This document shows, piece by piece, positions 8,085 to 17,813 of a stretch of DNA of 64,000 nt. Source of the stretch: a halophilic archaeon SHRA6 (GTDB lineage: Archaea > Halobacteriota > Halobacteria > Halobacteriales > Haloferacaceae); NCBI GenBank assembly GCA_005239175.1, contig SOPS01000004.1, forward strand, positions 248,001-312,000, read 5' to 3'. The notes below the pieces were generated by a model. It ran no database searches, was not told the DNA's origin, and worked only from the letters and a program-made list of their open reading frames with translations. Each line of letters opens with the position of its first letter. Positions within the stretch are counted from its first letter, which is position 1. Both the position numbers and the translations under genes were made by a program.

Positions 8085-8624
8085 CTACCGATCGACAATT
8101 TCGACGATCGTTTCGTCGTATAGCCCAGAGCCGACCGGATCGGCCACGTTGAGCCCGGCGCCGATCGTATACGTTCCCGGAGAGACGTACTCCCACTCGC
8201 GATCTGAGACGCGAAACGCTTGCGGCCAGCGCTTTTGAAACTGCTTTCGCTCGCCACGGGTAAACCCGAACACATCCGGTTCATCCGGTGGATCACGGAG
8301 CCTAACCCGGGATGCTTCGGTGACACCGTCGACGCTCCAGTTCCAGAGTATCGGCGACACGGTCGGAATACTCACTGAGAACGGCATGGCGTTTTTCATC
8401 GTGACGGTGAACGGAATCGGTGCGCCCACTGGGTACGTCTCACGATCGGTCGAAACTGAAACCGAGATCGACAACTCGGCGAGTCGATCAGGCACGAGCA
8501 GCCGGCTAAACCGACTCGCATCGCCGTCTCCGTTCCGTCTGGGACGTGAGGATTCTTCCTGCTCGCCAGGGGTGAATGGACCATCCTCGCGGCGGAGTGC
8601 ATTCGATTCGTAAATTCGACGCAT
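8085..8624 (-). CDS. Unknown protein with Ig-like domain, last gene of the peptide-ABC operon
   Basis: A 179-aa protein whose first 45 residues are charged and disordered. The rest is strand-rich (A-E-L-S-I-S-V-S-V-S, Y-P-V-G-A-P-I-P-F-T-V-T-M-K-N, G-T-Y-T-I-G-A-G-L-N-V), resembling an intracellular-proteinase-inhibitor or other Ig-like beta-sandwich. It starts 2 nt after the stop of the dppF-like gene and so is almost surely co-transcribed with the ABC importer. There is no signal peptide or lipobox. No function can be assigned; a regulatory or accessory role to the transporter is inference from position. Confidence 0.75.
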   Translation of the reverse strand: MRRIYESNALRREDGPFTPGEQEESSRPRRNGDGDASRFSRLLVPDRLAELSISVSVSTDRETYPVGAPIPFTVTMKNAMPFSVSIPTVSPILWNWSVDGVTEASRVRLRDPPDEPDVFGFTRGERKQFQKRWPQAFRVSDREWEYVSPGTYTIGAGLNVADPVGSGLYDETIVEIVDR

Positions 8625-8626
8625 AG

Positions 8627-9961
8627 TCAGTCACTCACTGCTGGTTCGCTTCCCTCACCCACATCCTGTCCGGGTATTGTCCCCGGACGATCGTCCTCAA
8701 ACAAGAGACACGAAATTCGGTGGCCGTCATCCGTCTCAATGAGTTCGGGATCGATCTGCTCGCAGGGCGTAACGAACGCCTCCGCGGCAGCGTTGCTTGC
8801 TGCGTCAACCCCGTCGCGTTCGAGCGTTTCGACCACCGACGCAAACTTCGATTCAGCGGTGCCGTCCGATAGCGATTCGGGGAGACCGAACTCCTGACGA
8901 ACCGAGCTGGCGAGCTCAGCGCCCGTCCGTTCCGTTGACTCGCCGTCTTCCTCAACGACGGTAACTGAGTCGATCGACTCGGCTCCCGAAAGACGCTGTT
9001 TGAAATCAAGCAGTGATCGCCACTCTGCCTGCGGCATGTCGAATTGCTCGGGCTGGATAACCTTCGGACACCGTGTGTGGAATCGACACCCAGACGGCGG
9101 GTTGATCGGCGAAGGGACACTCCCCGACAGGAATATCTGTTCGCCCTCCCACAGCGGATCTGGTTCGGGAATGGCCGACAATAGCGCCTCTGAGTACGGA
9201 TGATACGGGGGTTCGAACACAGACTCCGTCGAGCCAATTTCGGCGATCTCTCCGAGGTACATCACCGCAATTCGATCCGAGATGTGTTCAACGACGCTGA
9301 GGTCGTGGGCAATGAAAATATACGACAGACCGAACTCCGCCTGAAGGTCTTCGAGCAGGTTGAGGATCTGCGCTTGGACACTGACGTCGAGTGCGCTCAC
9401 CGGCTCATCACAGATTATGACCTCTGGATCGACCGCAAGTGCCCGCGCAATCCCGATCCGCTGGCGCTGTCCGCCGGAGAACTCGTGCGGATATCGGCTC
9501 GCGTGGCTCGGATTCAGGCCAACGATTTCGAGCAGTTCGTAGATTCGCTCCGATCGACTTGCGCCGCTTGCGATACCGTGAATATCGAGTGGCTCTCCGA
9601 TGATATCACCCACGGTCAGTCGCGGATTGAGACTTGAAAACGGGTCCTGGAAAATGTACTGCAGATCTTTGCGCAAGGTCCGAAGACGCTTACTCGACAC
9701 ATCGGTGATCTCTTCGCCACGGTAGTAGACCGATCCCCCGGTTGGCTCGACCAACCGAAGTATCGATCGACCGAGCGTTGTCTTCCCGCAGCCGCTCTCG
9801 CCGACGACGCCGAGGGTTTCGCCCTCGTATAGCTCGAGATCGACGCCGTCGACAGCCTTGACCTGCTGACCCGTTCCGAGTAAACTTTCGATGAAGCCAC
9901 TGCTGGTGTCGTAATACTTGGTGAGATTCTCCGTTCGGAGGATTGGTTCGTTAGTGGACAT
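8627..9961 (-). CDS. Peptide/oligopeptide ABC transporter ATPase (DppF/OppF-like)
   Basis: A 444-aa ATPase subunit that drives peptide uptake at the cytoplasmic face of the membrane. It has Walker [10 protein letters not shown], signature L-S-like [14 protein letters not shown] and Walker B V-I-I-C-D-E-P. The oligopeptide/dipeptide C-terminal domain is present with the Cys residues C-R-F-H-T-R-C-P and C-E-Q, which in relatives may bind a 4Fe-4S cluster. The region between these (about 120 residues) is longer than in most homologues and acidic. ATG 9961 gives M-S-T-N-E-P and overlaps the upstream gene by 11 nt. Confidence 0.9.
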   Translation of the reverse strand: MSTNEPILRTENLTKYYDTSSGFIESLLGTGQQVKAVDGVDLELYEGETLGVVGESGCGKTTLGRSILRLVEPTGGSVYYRGEEITDVSSKRLRTLRKDLQYIFQDPFSSLNPRLTVGDIIGEPLDIHGIASGASRSERIYELLEIVGLNPSHASRYPHEFSGGQRQRIGIARALAVDPEVIICDEPVSALDVSVQAQILNLLEDLQAEFGLSYIFIAHDLSVVEHISDRIAVMYLGEIAEIGSTESVFEPPYHPYSEALLSAIPEPDPLWEGEQIFLSGSVPSPINPPSGCRFHTRCPKVIQPEQFDMPQAEWRSLLDFKQRLSGAESIDSVTVVEEDGESTERTGAELASSVRQEFGLPESLSDGTAESKFASVVETLERDGVDAASNAAAEAFVTPCEQIDPELIETDDGHRISCLLFEDDRPGTIPGQDVGEGSEPAVSD

Positions 9962-11045
9962 TGTCTGGTTCCTCAGATCGGTGATCAGCATTCGACTGCG
10001 ATATCGGATCGTGGCCGTCGGTCACGTGTACCTCGTAGTCGAGTCCGTCTTCAAGTTCGCCAGTGTATTCTAGACACGCTGCAGCGCGCTCGGTATCGGC
10101 CGTTGCCGTTGTGGCTGATCCATCGACGGTGACCAACTCGGGTTCGATTCGGGTGCATGCTTCTTCGGCGAAGGGACATCGTGGATGAAAGCTACACCCC
10201 GGTGGTAGTTCGACGAGGTCGGGCATCGTCCCCGGAATCGTCTGTAGCCGATCGCGGCGATCGCCCACCCGTGGGATTGAGCTCATGAGGCCGACCGTGT
10301 AGGGATGTTTGGGATCGTAGTACAGCTCTTCGACCGGTGCCTTCTCGACCGGTTTCCCCGCGTACATTACCATCACTCGATCGCAGACGTCTGCGATCAC
10401 GCCCAAGTCGTGGGTGATAAGCTGCACTGCGGTGTCGGTCTCGTCAGCGAGACTTTCAATCAGATCGAGGATCTGCGTTTCGATTGTCACGTCCAGCGCG
10501 GTCGTTGGCTCGTCGCATAGTAACAGGTCTGGATCACACGACAGCGCCATCGCGATCACCGCCCGTTGTTGCATTCCACCGGAGAACTCGTGGGGATAGT
10601 CGCTGTATCGTGTCTCTGGCTCCGGAATCCCGACCTGATCAAGCAGTTGTATCGTCCGTGCCTTGGCCTCCTCGTTGTCGTAATCGAGATGATGTCGGAT
10701 CGCCTCGGAAATCTGTTCGCCGACGGTGTATACCGGATTCAAGGCCGTCTGAGCGTCCTGGAAGATCATCGAGATCTCGTTGCCACGGATGCTCCGAATC
10801 TCCGACTCACTCAACTCGAGAAGGTTTTGCCCTTTGAACATGATTTCGCCGCTCTCGATCCGCCCCGGATTGTCGATTAGGCGCATCAATGAGAGCGCGG
10901 TCACGCTTTTGCCCGCACCGCTTTCGCCGACGACGCCGAACTTCTCGCCAGGGTCGATCCGATATGAGAGATCATCGACCGCAGTGACGACTCCCTCCTG
11001 GGTGTAAAACCGCACGGTGAGATCGTTGACTTCGAGCAGCGTCAT
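9951..11045 (-). CDS. Peptide ABC transporter ATPase (DppD/OppD-like)
   Basis: A 364-aa ATPase partner of the preceding subunit; the pair forms the heterodimeric motor. Walker A is [10 protein letters not shown], the signature is [14 protein letters not shown] and Walker B is L-L-L-C-D-E-P. The C-terminal oligo_HPY-type region contains [13 protein letters not shown] and later C-T-R and C-L-E. ATG 11045 (M-T-L-L-E-V) is selected over an upstream in-frame codon because it starts at the first strand of the ATPase fold and lies just 1 nt from the permease stop. Confidence 0.9.
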   Translation of the reverse strand: MTLLEVNDLTVRFYTQEGVVTAVDDLSYRIDPGEKFGVVGESGAGKSVTALSLMRLIDNPGRIESGEIMFKGQNLLELSESEIRSIRGNEISMIFQDAQTALNPVYTVGEQISEAIRHHLDYDNEEAKARTIQLLDQVGIPEPETRYSDYPHEFSGGMQQRAVIAMALSCDPDLLLCDEPTTALDVTIETQILDLIESLADETDTAVQLITHDLGVIADVCDRVMVMYAGKPVEKAPVEELYYDPKHPYTVGLMSSIPRVGDRRDRLQTIPGTMPDLVELPPGCSFHPRCPFAEEACTRIEPELVTVDGSATTATADTERAAACLEYTGELEDGLDYEVHVTDGHDPISQSNADHRSEEPDNVH

Positions 11046-11046
11046 T

Positions 11047-12102
11047 TCAGACACCACCTGCACCCTCGCCCGCACCAGTCTCCTGGGCGTCGAGCGCGTC
11101 GTTTACACCGTCACCAATCATGTTCATCGACATCACGAAGATGAAGATCGCCATGCCTGGGTAGATCGTCGCCCACCATGGGATCTGGCCTTCAGGCCCC
11201 TGGATTAGGGTTTCGCGGGTCGCATCGAGCATCGTCCCCCACTCGGCAGTTCCCGAGTCCATTCCGAGACCCAAGAAGCCGAGCGCGGCGACTCCAATCA
11301 CAACAGTCCCGATGCTGAGCGAAGCCAACACCAACAGTGGTGGCATCGCGTTCGGAATGATGTGTCTGAATATGACCGATCGATCCCGCGCCCCGAGTGC
11401 CTTTGCCGCGAGCACATACTCGTTCTGTTTGATTTTGAGAACCTCCCCACGGACAACACGGGCATAGCCGTTCCATCCGAAAAGCGAGAACGCGAGCACA
11501 AGCTGCCAGTACCCGCCGCCGAGGATGGCGACGATGATAAGCGCCAAGATGAGCCCGGGGAATGCGTAGATGGTGTCAACGATCCGCATCATAATCTCGT
11601 CAACCCAGCCGCCGTAGTATCCCGAGATTCCGCCGTAGACGAGCCCGACACTCGCAGTGAGCGAAACGACGACAAACCCGATCGAGAGGCTGTATCGGCC
11701 CCCAAAGAGCACGCGCGAGAACAAGTCTCGTCCACGGCCGTCGATTCCCATCGGGTGATCCCACGACGGCGGATCGTATACGCTCACCGCCGGATCCTCA
11801 AGATACAGGATAGTAGTTGGATCGTACGGTGCGATCGCGAACGGCTGTACCATCACGCCGGCGACCTCGATCGGCCGCGAGAAGATCGCAAGCAGCGACA
11901 TGACGACAACGATGACGACGCCTAACACCGCCGATCGGTTTCTGATAAAGCGTTTGAATCCTCGCCGCCAGCGGCTCTGTGTGCCGGTTTGCGTGTCTTC
12001 GGTCCAATCTGAAAGCGGCTCACGCTCTGTGACTCGCTCGGGATCGAAACCAGTAATCTGGATCCGCCCGCGCCCGTGGGAAATGTTTCGTGTATCAGTC
12101 AT
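11047..12102 (-). CDS. Peptide ABC transporter permease (DppC/OppC-like)
   Basis: A 351-aa integral membrane subunit with a cytoplasmic N-terminus, then the typical DppC pattern: a first membrane helix (S-A-V-L-G-V-V-I-V-V-V-M-S-L-L-A-I-F), a long external loop containing H-P-M-G-I-D-G-R-G-R-D-L-F-S-R, and five more helices. The EAA-like coupling motif A-A-K-A-L-G-A-R-D is visible near residue 240. The start at ATG 12102 overlaps the upstream permease by 8 nt, a usual arrangement of coupled transporter genes. Confidence 0.9.
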   Translation of the reverse strand: MTDTRNISHGRGRIQITGFDPERVTEREPLSDWTEDTQTGTQSRWRRGFKRFIRNRSAVLGVVIVVVMSLLAIFSRPIEVAGVMVQPFAIAPYDPTTILYLEDPAVSVYDPPSWDHPMGIDGRGRDLFSRVLFGGRYSLSIGFVVVSLTASVGLVYGGISGYYGGWVDEIMMRIVDTIYAFPGLILALIIVAILGGGYWQLVLAFSLFGWNGYARVVRGEVLKIKQNEYVLAAKALGARDRSVIFRHIIPNAMPPLLVLASLSIGTVVIGVAALGFLGLGMDSGTAEWGTMLDATRETLIQGPEGQIPWWATIYPGMAIFIFVMSMNMIGDGVNDALDAQETGAGEGAGGV

Positions 12103-13051
12103 ATCGTATCCGTGGGTCAAGTACCGCGTACAGTATATCGGCGACCAGGTTCGCGAGGATGATGAACACCCCAGTGAATAGCGTGATCGCCATGATCATA
12201 TTAATTTCTCGCCCGTTGATCGCATCAATGAACTCTCGCCCAAGTCCCGGCCAGTTGAAGACGACCTCTACGACAACTGAGCCAGAGACGATCCCTGCAG
12301 TCAGGGTCGCCGCAAGTGTCACAACAGAGATGAGCGAGTTCCGCAATACGTGTTTGAGCACGACTTGCCGCTCGGGAAGCCCTTTGGCTCTCGCAGCGGT
12401 GACGTACTCTTTGTTCATTTCCTCGGCCATCGAGGTCCGCATCACCCGCATGATGCTCGCTGCCGCAGCGGTGCCGATCGTCACGCCCGGGAGGATGAGG
12501 AACCACAGCATATCGGGGTGATACAGCGGTAACCGGTTTGGCGCTAGCACGGGCCATAAATCGAGCCACAGTGCCATGACGAGGATGAGAATCAACCCGA
12601 GCCAGAAGTTCGGAATTGAGATCCCAGACAGCGCGATGAAGCGGCTCACGGTGTCGCCGAACTGATCTTTGTTGACTGCGGCGTAGATCCCCGTTGGAAT
12701 CGCAATGATCAGGGCGAATGCCCACCCGAACAGTCCGAGTGCGATCGTCTCCGGCAAGCGAGCGAGGACGACCGCCGAAACGCTCCGTCCATTGCTAATA
12801 ACCGTGCCGAAGTCACCTCTAAGGACGTTTTCGATCCATGTGAGATACTGCTGCCATACAGGGCCGTCAAGGCCGTATCGCGCACGTAGCTGCGCTTCTT
12901 CTGAGGCGGTGATATCTGGGTTTAACCCGACTACTTGATCGATCGGATCACCCGGTGTGAGGTGAACTAAGGCGAAGGTTATCACCGAGACACCGAAGAG
13001 TATCGGGATAATTGCCAGTATTCGTTTCAGAATAAACCGTCGGAGGCTCAT
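12095..13051 (-). CDS. Peptide ABC transporter permease (DppB/OppB-like)
   Basis: A 318-aa membrane protein, first permease of the importer. The N-terminal helix R-R-F-I-L-K-R-I-L-A-I-I-P-I-L-F-G-V-S is characteristic of DppB, followed by H-L-T-P-G-D-P-I-D and six membrane helices. The EAA-like loop T-A-A-R-A-K-G-L-P-E precedes V-V-L-K-H-V-L-R-N-S, and the C-terminus D-P-R-I-R-Y-D is the family ending. It lies 61 bp after the substrate-binding protein gene and forms an operon with it. Confidence 0.92.
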   Translation of the reverse strand: MSLRRFILKRILAIIPILFGVSVITFALVHLTPGDPIDQVVGLNPDITASEEAQLRARYGLDGPVWQQYLTWIENVLRGDFGTVISNGRSVSAVVLARLPETIALGLFGWAFALIIAIPTGIYAAVNKDQFGDTVSRFIALSGISIPNFWLGLILILVMALWLDLWPVLAPNRLPLYHPDMLWFLILPGVTIGTAAAASIMRVMRTSMAEEMNKEYVTAARAKGLPERQVVLKHVLRNSLISVVTLAATLTAGIVSGSVVVEVVFNWPGLGREFIDAINGREINMIMAITLFTGVFIILANLVADILYAVLDPRIRYD

Positions 13052-13112
13052 AGTGAGTTCATTGGGTATCGAGGGATGGTATCAAAACCGGACGGTGCAA
13101 CGAGCAGCGATG

Positions 13113-15107
13113 TTACTCGCGGTTAACCCAGGCGATCTGCTCGTCGGTCGGCGCGTACAGGCCATAGCTGTATGTCGATTCGCTGAACGGATAGCCGTTG
13201 AAGCCGCGGAACTCGTTACTTGACACGGTCGAGTTCACACTGAAGTGTGTAATCGAACTGTACCGTTCATCGGCCAGCACACTCCACACTTCGTCGTACG
13301 CTTCGCCGCGAGCCTCTACGGACTCAGCGACATCAGTGCCGTAGCGAGCGTCGTCGATCAGGTCGTCGAGTTCAGCGTTGTCCACGCCGACGAGGTTACA
13401 GCACTGCCCGACGTTGTCGCTGTGGTGCAGGGCATTACAGAAGCTGCCGGGGTTGAACGTGCCTGAGAGACCGATGCACGGAATGTGGCCTCGTTCGCCG
13501 TATTCTGGATCAAGCACTCGCCCCACGTACGTGTTCCACTCGTACGTCTCGACTTCGACCTCGAAGAAGTCTGTCTGTTCCATCGACTCAGCGATGAGTT
13601 CGACGAGAGCGACGCGATCGTCGTTGTCGGCGTTGGTCTCCATCTGGACCTCGATCGGGAAGTCGATGTCACCCTCGAGTTCCTCGAGAAGTTCGGTAGC
13701 ACGCTCGGGGTTGTACTCGTTGGTCGGCTTGATCTCTTCGAGGAGCGCCTCGTAGTCGGCAGTCCCCGAACCCTGGGCGGGGGTTGGAATGTCGGTCCAG
13801 GCGGGCGAGCCGTAGCCGTTGAGGATGTTGTTGACGATCGCCTCCCGTGGGACGAGGTGGTTGACCGCCCGGCGGAGCTGTGGGTTGTCCCACGGTTCGA
13901 CCTGCAGCGGGTACTGGATGTATGTATAGCCACCTGCTTCAACAACATCGACGTTGTAATCTTCAGAGGATTCGAATTCATCGAGCGTCGATGAGGAAAG
14001 ACCGAGCGTTGTGTCGATTTCGTCGTTCTGCAGCGCAGCCGATCGGGTGGCGTTGTCTGGGATTATCTCGAACTCGATCGCGTCGATAACTGGACCGCTC
14101 GGGAAGTCTTCGGGGCCCTCGAACCACGACTTGTTCTGAATCCCGAGCTCTTCAAGCCAGTAACTGTCGTTCTTTTCGTACTCCGCAAACGACTCGTCAG
14201 AGAACTCAGTGAGGACAAACGGACCGGTTCCGATTGGCATGTACTCCTGGCGCGGATCGATCTCACCGCCTGCCGCTTGCGATTGTTCTTCGGTGAACAC
14301 GACGAAGCCAGGCAACTGTCCTTCCGCCTCGGCGTCGATAATCTGCGCGAAGATGTCGACAGTGTACTCGTCAACCTCCTCGATGTGGAGGACCGAATCG
14401 AACGTCTGTGCGGAGACGTCGGAGTTCTCGTACCGGCGCAATGAGTTTACCACCTGTGTAGCGGTCATTTCCTCCCCGTTCGAGAAGGTGACACCTTCGT
14501 GGAGTTCGTATCGATACTGCATCCCGAAAGTCCCGTCTGAAACCGCATCTGCAGCTTCTGCTGGGGTAAGGACACGAACCTCGTCTTGGCTCAATGGATC
14601 GTCCTCGGGATGTTGAATGATAATCTGCTCGTCGGTGTCGATGACACCCTCATCGTCCGCCGGTAGCGAGACCATGTAGTCTGCGTAGGCGGTCCGATCG
14701 ACGTCGTTCGTTTCGAGGAGCTCGTAGGATTCCGCGAGCCACGGATACACGTTCCCCTCCGAGTCAGTCGTCGTGAGTCCCTCAAAGATGAAGTTCTGCG
14801 CCATCGTCGAGGTAGTGTCAGTGCTGTACGGCGGATCAAAAGAGTCGACGTTGGCGGTCCCACCGATTCGGAGCGTACCGCCTTCTTGAATCTCACCTTG
14901 GTCGTCTCCGTTACCGTTACCATCGCCGTTTCCGTTTCCATCTCCGTTGCCGTTACCGCCATTTCCGTTTCCATCCCCGTTGCCGTTACCATCGCCGTTT
15001 CCGTCGCCGGTACACCCGGCAAAGGCGGTAACGCCTGCAGCACCTGCACCCTGGAGGAGCCGCCGTCGGTTGAGGACCGTTCCGGACTCTTTGGTGTCCT
15101 GTGACAT
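13113..15107 (-). CDS. Peptide-binding lipoprotein (extracellular solute-binding family 5)
   Basis: A 664-aa substrate receptor. The Tat signal N-R-R-R-L-L-Q-G-A-G leads to the lipobox T-A-F-A-G-C (Cys about residue 32), so the protein is exported folded and lipid-anchored. A linker of about 38 residues made only of G, N and D (with the terminal D-D-Q-G) follows, then the family 5 domain starting G-G-T-L-R-I-G-G-T. The domain includes L-H-E-G-V-T-F-S-N-G-E, a family hallmark. As first gene of the operon with DppBCDF it defines a complete importer; peptide specificity is not deducible. The acidic composition fits a high-salt extracellular protein. Confidence 0.92.
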   Translation of the reverse strand: MSQDTKESGTVLNRRRLLQGAGAAGVTAFAGCTGDGNGDGNGNGDGNGNGGNGNGDGNGNGDGNGNGDDQGEIQEGGTLRIGGTANVDSFDPPYSTDTTSTMAQNFIFEGLTTTDSEGNVYPWLAESYELLETNDVDRTAYADYMVSLPADDEGVIDTDEQIIIQHPEDDPLSQDEVRVLTPAEAADAVSDGTFGMQYRYELHEGVTFSNGEEMTATQVVNSLRRYENSDVSAQTFDSVLHIEEVDEYTVDIFAQIIDAEAEGQLPGFVVFTEEQSQAAGGEIDPRQEYMPIGTGPFVLTEFSDESFAEYEKNDSYWLEELGIQNKSWFEGPEDFPSGPVIDAIEFEIIPDNATRSAALQNDEIDTTLGLSSSTLDEFESSEDYNVDVVEAGGYTYIQYPLQVEPWDNPQLRRAVNHLVPREAIVNNILNGYGSPAWTDIPTPAQGSGTADYEALLEEIKPTNEYNPERATELLEELEGDIDFPIEVQMETNADNDDRVALVELIAESMEQTDFFEVEVETYEWNTYVGRVLDPEYGERGHIPCIGLSGTFNPGSFCNALHHSDNVGQCCNLVGVDNAELDDLIDDARYGTDVAESVEARGEAYDEVWSVLADERYSSITHFSVNSTVSSNEFRGFNGYPFSESTYSYGLYAPTDEQIAWVNRE
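14895..15012 (-). repeat. Low-complexity coding repeat (Gly-Asn-Asp linker)
   Basis: About 118 bp are built from imperfect GGNAAC/GGNGAY units encoding the G-N/G-D linker of the lipoprotein. Such tracts expand and contract by slippage in whole codon pairs. Acidic or polar linkers after the lipid-anchored Cys are common in haloarchaeal binding proteins. Confidence 0.8.
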
Positions 15108-15329
15108 AGAAAACTGTATTTACGTTAGGTATTTAATTCTATTGCTACTGATACCGGAAAATAACACGCTAATAAGTAAATATATATGTTCCCTCTTAAT
15201 TTGCAGGTATTCTGGGGGTAGAGTGTTTCTATACAGCGTGATTTGAAGTCATTTAAATCCTAAAGATCAGTATAATCGTATTTGTTTAAAACCAACGTCC
15301 GTTGAGTTTATTCAAGTTTCGTTCGGCTA
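15108..15329. other. AT-rich intergenic region before the peptide-transport operon
   Basis: About 220 bp of AT-rich DNA hold the promoter of the solute-binding-protein operon (several TATA-like runs such as AATTCTATTG and TAAATATATATG). No gene is visible in it. Confidence 0.5.
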
Positions 15330-15896
15330 TTAGTTGTCACCGAGCGGATCAACAATGACAACCTCATTATCCTCAACGGAGACGTTGATGAGCGTCTTCA
15401 CGCGGTAGTCTGTCCCGTCGAGCTTGTTCGGTCCCGCTTTTTTAATCACAGCCACCACGTCGACGATCTCGGTGCCGATGTCTGTCAGGGCGTCGAGAAT
15501 TGCTTTCATTGTCCCACCGGTCGAGAGCACGTCGTCAAGCACGAGTACTCGATCGCCCGGTTCGACGTCGTTTATGTACATCTCTGACTCTGAGTAGCCG
15601 GTCTCCTGGCTCAACGCGACCTCACCGTCGAGACCGTACTCGCGTTTGCGGATGACGACGAGCGGAATATCGGTCATGAGCGACACGGCCGTCGAAATGT
15701 GAATGCCCATTGCGGCCGGTGTGACGATCTTGTCGATGTTTTCGAGTTCGGCCTTGCGGATGATCTTGATAACGATCTCGCGGAGTAGTTCTGGGCGCAG
15801 CATGGGAACGCCATCGCTGATGGGGTGGACGAAGTAGTGATACCCCTCCTTCTCGATGATGGGCGCGTCGAGCAGCGACTGTTTGAGTAGCTCCAT
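15330..15896 (-). CDS. Purine (hypoxanthine/guanine-type) phosphoribosyltransferase
   Basis: A 188-aa cytoplasmic enzyme joining a purine base to PRPP in the salvage pathway. The PRPP-binding motif [13 protein letters not shown] is clear near residue 120, and the N-terminal [10 protein letters not shown] plus P-A-A-M-G-I-H pattern matches the archaeal HGPRTase-like/Apt group. Archaeal members act on hypoxanthine, guanine or adenine, so base specificity is left open. A single-gene unit is likely, transcribed away from the Mnh operon end. Confidence 0.88.
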   Translation of the reverse strand: MELLKQSLLDAPIIEKEGYHYFVHPISDGVPMLRPELLREIVIKIIRKAELENIDKIVTPAAMGIHISTAVSLMTDIPLVVIRKREYGLDGEVALSQETGYSESEMYINDVEPGDRVLVLDDVLSTGGTMKAILDALTDIGTEIVDVVAVIKKAGPNKLDGTDYRVKTLINVSVEDNEVVIVDPLGDN

Positions 15897-16034
15897 GCTG
15901 TCGGTACTTCGAGCGGTTACTAAAGTTCGTCGTCACGGAATCGCCGTCTTCGTGGCTTGCTACTTGAATACCGGGCCAGCACAGCCAGCGTCCATACTTT
16001 CAATAGTTTGCTATAGTGTGAACACCCTACCTAC

Positions 16035-17813
16035 TCAGGGAAGTAAGAGAAGTGCAATTGTCACGAAGACAGCAAGTACGAGAATACTGGCCCCGATACC
16101 GGCCCGTAGCGGGTTTGAGTCACCACTTTTGCTAACACGCTCGTAGAGCCCGTTTGGATCTTTTGCGGCCGCGATCAGCCCGCCAGCCCCGGCGACGGCG
16201 ACGCGATCGGCAGCCGCGTACAAGTCGGTGACACCGACGACTAGTGCCCGTGTGCCGTAGAACGTCGCAGGGTTATACAGTGAGTCGACGTCGGGGACGC
16301 GGCCGAGTTTTGAGAGCGGTTTCTTTGTTAGTGCGAAGCCCATCAGCCCTATCAATCCCAACAGGACACCTTCGATGACGTGAGACACCGTATAAGTGGT
16401 ATAGACGTGCTCAACGGCGGTCTCGCTGGTCACGTCGAAAGGAAGAATGGCAAAGAGCGCGCTGTCGAAGAGGCCGTAGAACACACAGAGGGCGGCGACG
16501 CCAACCATCGCGACGGTCTGGCCGCGGTTGGCGTCCTTGACGTTGCTGTCGTACTCGCCGTGGAAGAACGCGTAGTAGCCGAACTTGATAAACGACATGA
16601 ACGTCCCGACCCCGCCCAGCAGGAGGAGCCATTCGAGCGTGGTAAACTCCCCGATAGGGACGGGCCCGTAGTCGAACGTATAGTGCGCACCATCAACGAC
16701 GATTCCCTTGCTGACGAAGCCATTGAAACCCGGGAAGCCGGCGATAGACAGCGCTGCGATGGTAAAGGCCCCTGCGGTGATCGGCATCTGGCGGGCCAGC
16801 CCGCCGAGCTTCTTGAGGTTCTCTTCGCCGGTACGATAGATGACGACGCCGGCGGTCATGAACAGCAGCCCCTTATACAGAATGTGGTTGAACACGTGAG
16901 CGAACGCCCCTGCTTGCGAAAGGGCCGACCCGATGCCAACGCCGGCAATCATGTAGCCGACCTGCGATTGGATGTGATAGGAGAGCAGCCGTCGCATGTC
17001 GTTCTGGAACAGGGCAAAAGTCGCCCCAAAGACCGCCATCCCGCCACCCATGTAGGCGATCGCGACGTGGCCGTCGGGAAACGCTCGGTACATTCCGTAG
17101 ACACCGGTTTTCGTCGTGAAAACACAGAGGAAAACACTGGCGGCGATGTGCGGACGCGGATAGGTGTCTGGCAGCCAGGCGTGCAGGCCGATGAAGCCGA
17201 CGTTGACGCCGATACCGACCGCAGCGAGCGCTGCCGGGAGCCCAGCTGTGATGCCTGCCATCTCGGGGCCGCCAGGGACCGACGCAAACAGGAAGGTGCC
17301 TTTCGCGACGTACGTCTGGAGAATGGCCGCCATCAGCAGCGTCCCGCCGATGCCGTGAAACAGCGCGTACCGGAAGCCGGCCCGGACCGCCTCGCCGCGG
17401 TAGTGCCACACCAAAAGCGTCGACGTGACGGCCATCAGCTCCCAGAAGAACAGCAAGGTGAGCCAGTCCCCGGCGAAGACCGCCCCGTAACTCGTCGCGA
17501 CGTATGAAAACGCAAAGGCGGTCTGTGTGCTCTCGGCCTCGCTGGCGTAGGAGTACAGAATCGCTGCGATACCGATGATACCGAACACCAGCCCCATCAG
17601 CCGCGAGAAGTCGTCGACGTTCAGCAAGACGGCTTCAAAGCCGAGGAACGTTGTCTGGAGGAAGGCGCCATCGGGCACGAGCCACGCCCACGCCAGGGCC
17701 GCGCCGGAGGTCGCCATCCCCAAAACGTGGGCGGCCCGGCGAGGCAGCAGGGCCATCAGAACCGCCACGGGGAGTAACACGGCGACCGGCGGGAGCATCG
17801 TCAGGAGGCTCAC
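16035..17813 (-). CDS. MnhD-like antiporter subunit (third copy in operon)
   Basis: A 592-aa polytopic membrane protein of the proton-conducting NuoL/M/N/MrpD family. Hydrophobic helices begin directly (M-L-P-P-V-A-V-L-L-P-V-A-V-L-M-A), and the conserved proton-channel features are visible, for example F-W-E-L-M-A (Glu), F-H-G-I-G-G-T-L and L-L-S-Y-H-I-Q-S-Q-V-G-Y-M. GTG 17813 is chosen because it overlaps the upstream stop in a GTGA arrangement; a longer frame would add 42 hydrophilic residues. It is the last gene of the operon and longer than the other two D-type subunits. Confidence 0.88.
   Translation of the reverse strand: MSLLTMLPPVAVLLPVAVLMALLPRRAAHVLGMATSGAALAWAWLVPDGAFLQTTFLGFEAVLLNVDDFSRLMGLVFGIIGIAAILYSYASEAESTQTAFAFSYVATSYGAVFAGDWLTLLFFWELMAVTSTLLVWHYRGEAVRAGFRYALFHGIGGTLLMAAILQTYVAKGTFLFASVPGGPEMAGITAGLPAALAAVGIGVNVGFIGLHAWLPDTYPRPHIAASVFLCVFTTKTGVYGMYRAFPDGHVAIAYMGGGMAVFGATFALFQNDMRRLLSYHIQSQVGYMIAGVGIGSALSQAGAFAHVFNHILYKGLLFMTAGVVIYRTGEENLKKLGGLARQMPITAGAFTIAALSIAGFPGFNGFVSKGIVVDGAHYTFDYGPVPIGEFTTLEWLLLLGGVGTFMSFIKFGYYAFFHGEYDSNVKDANRGQTVAMVGVAALCVFYGLFDSALFAILPFDVTSETAVEHVYTTYTVSHVIEGVLLGLIGLMGFALTKKPLSKLGRVPDVDSLYNPATFYGTRALVVGVTDLYAAADRVAVAGAGGLIAAAKDPNGLYERVSKSGDSNPLRAGIGASILVLAVFVTIALLLLP

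Noticed and set aside
14895-15012. CRISPR-like short repeats
   Set aside because: The repeats are 6-bp coding units of the Gly/Asn/Asp linker, without spacers. No CRISPR array was seen anywhere in the window.
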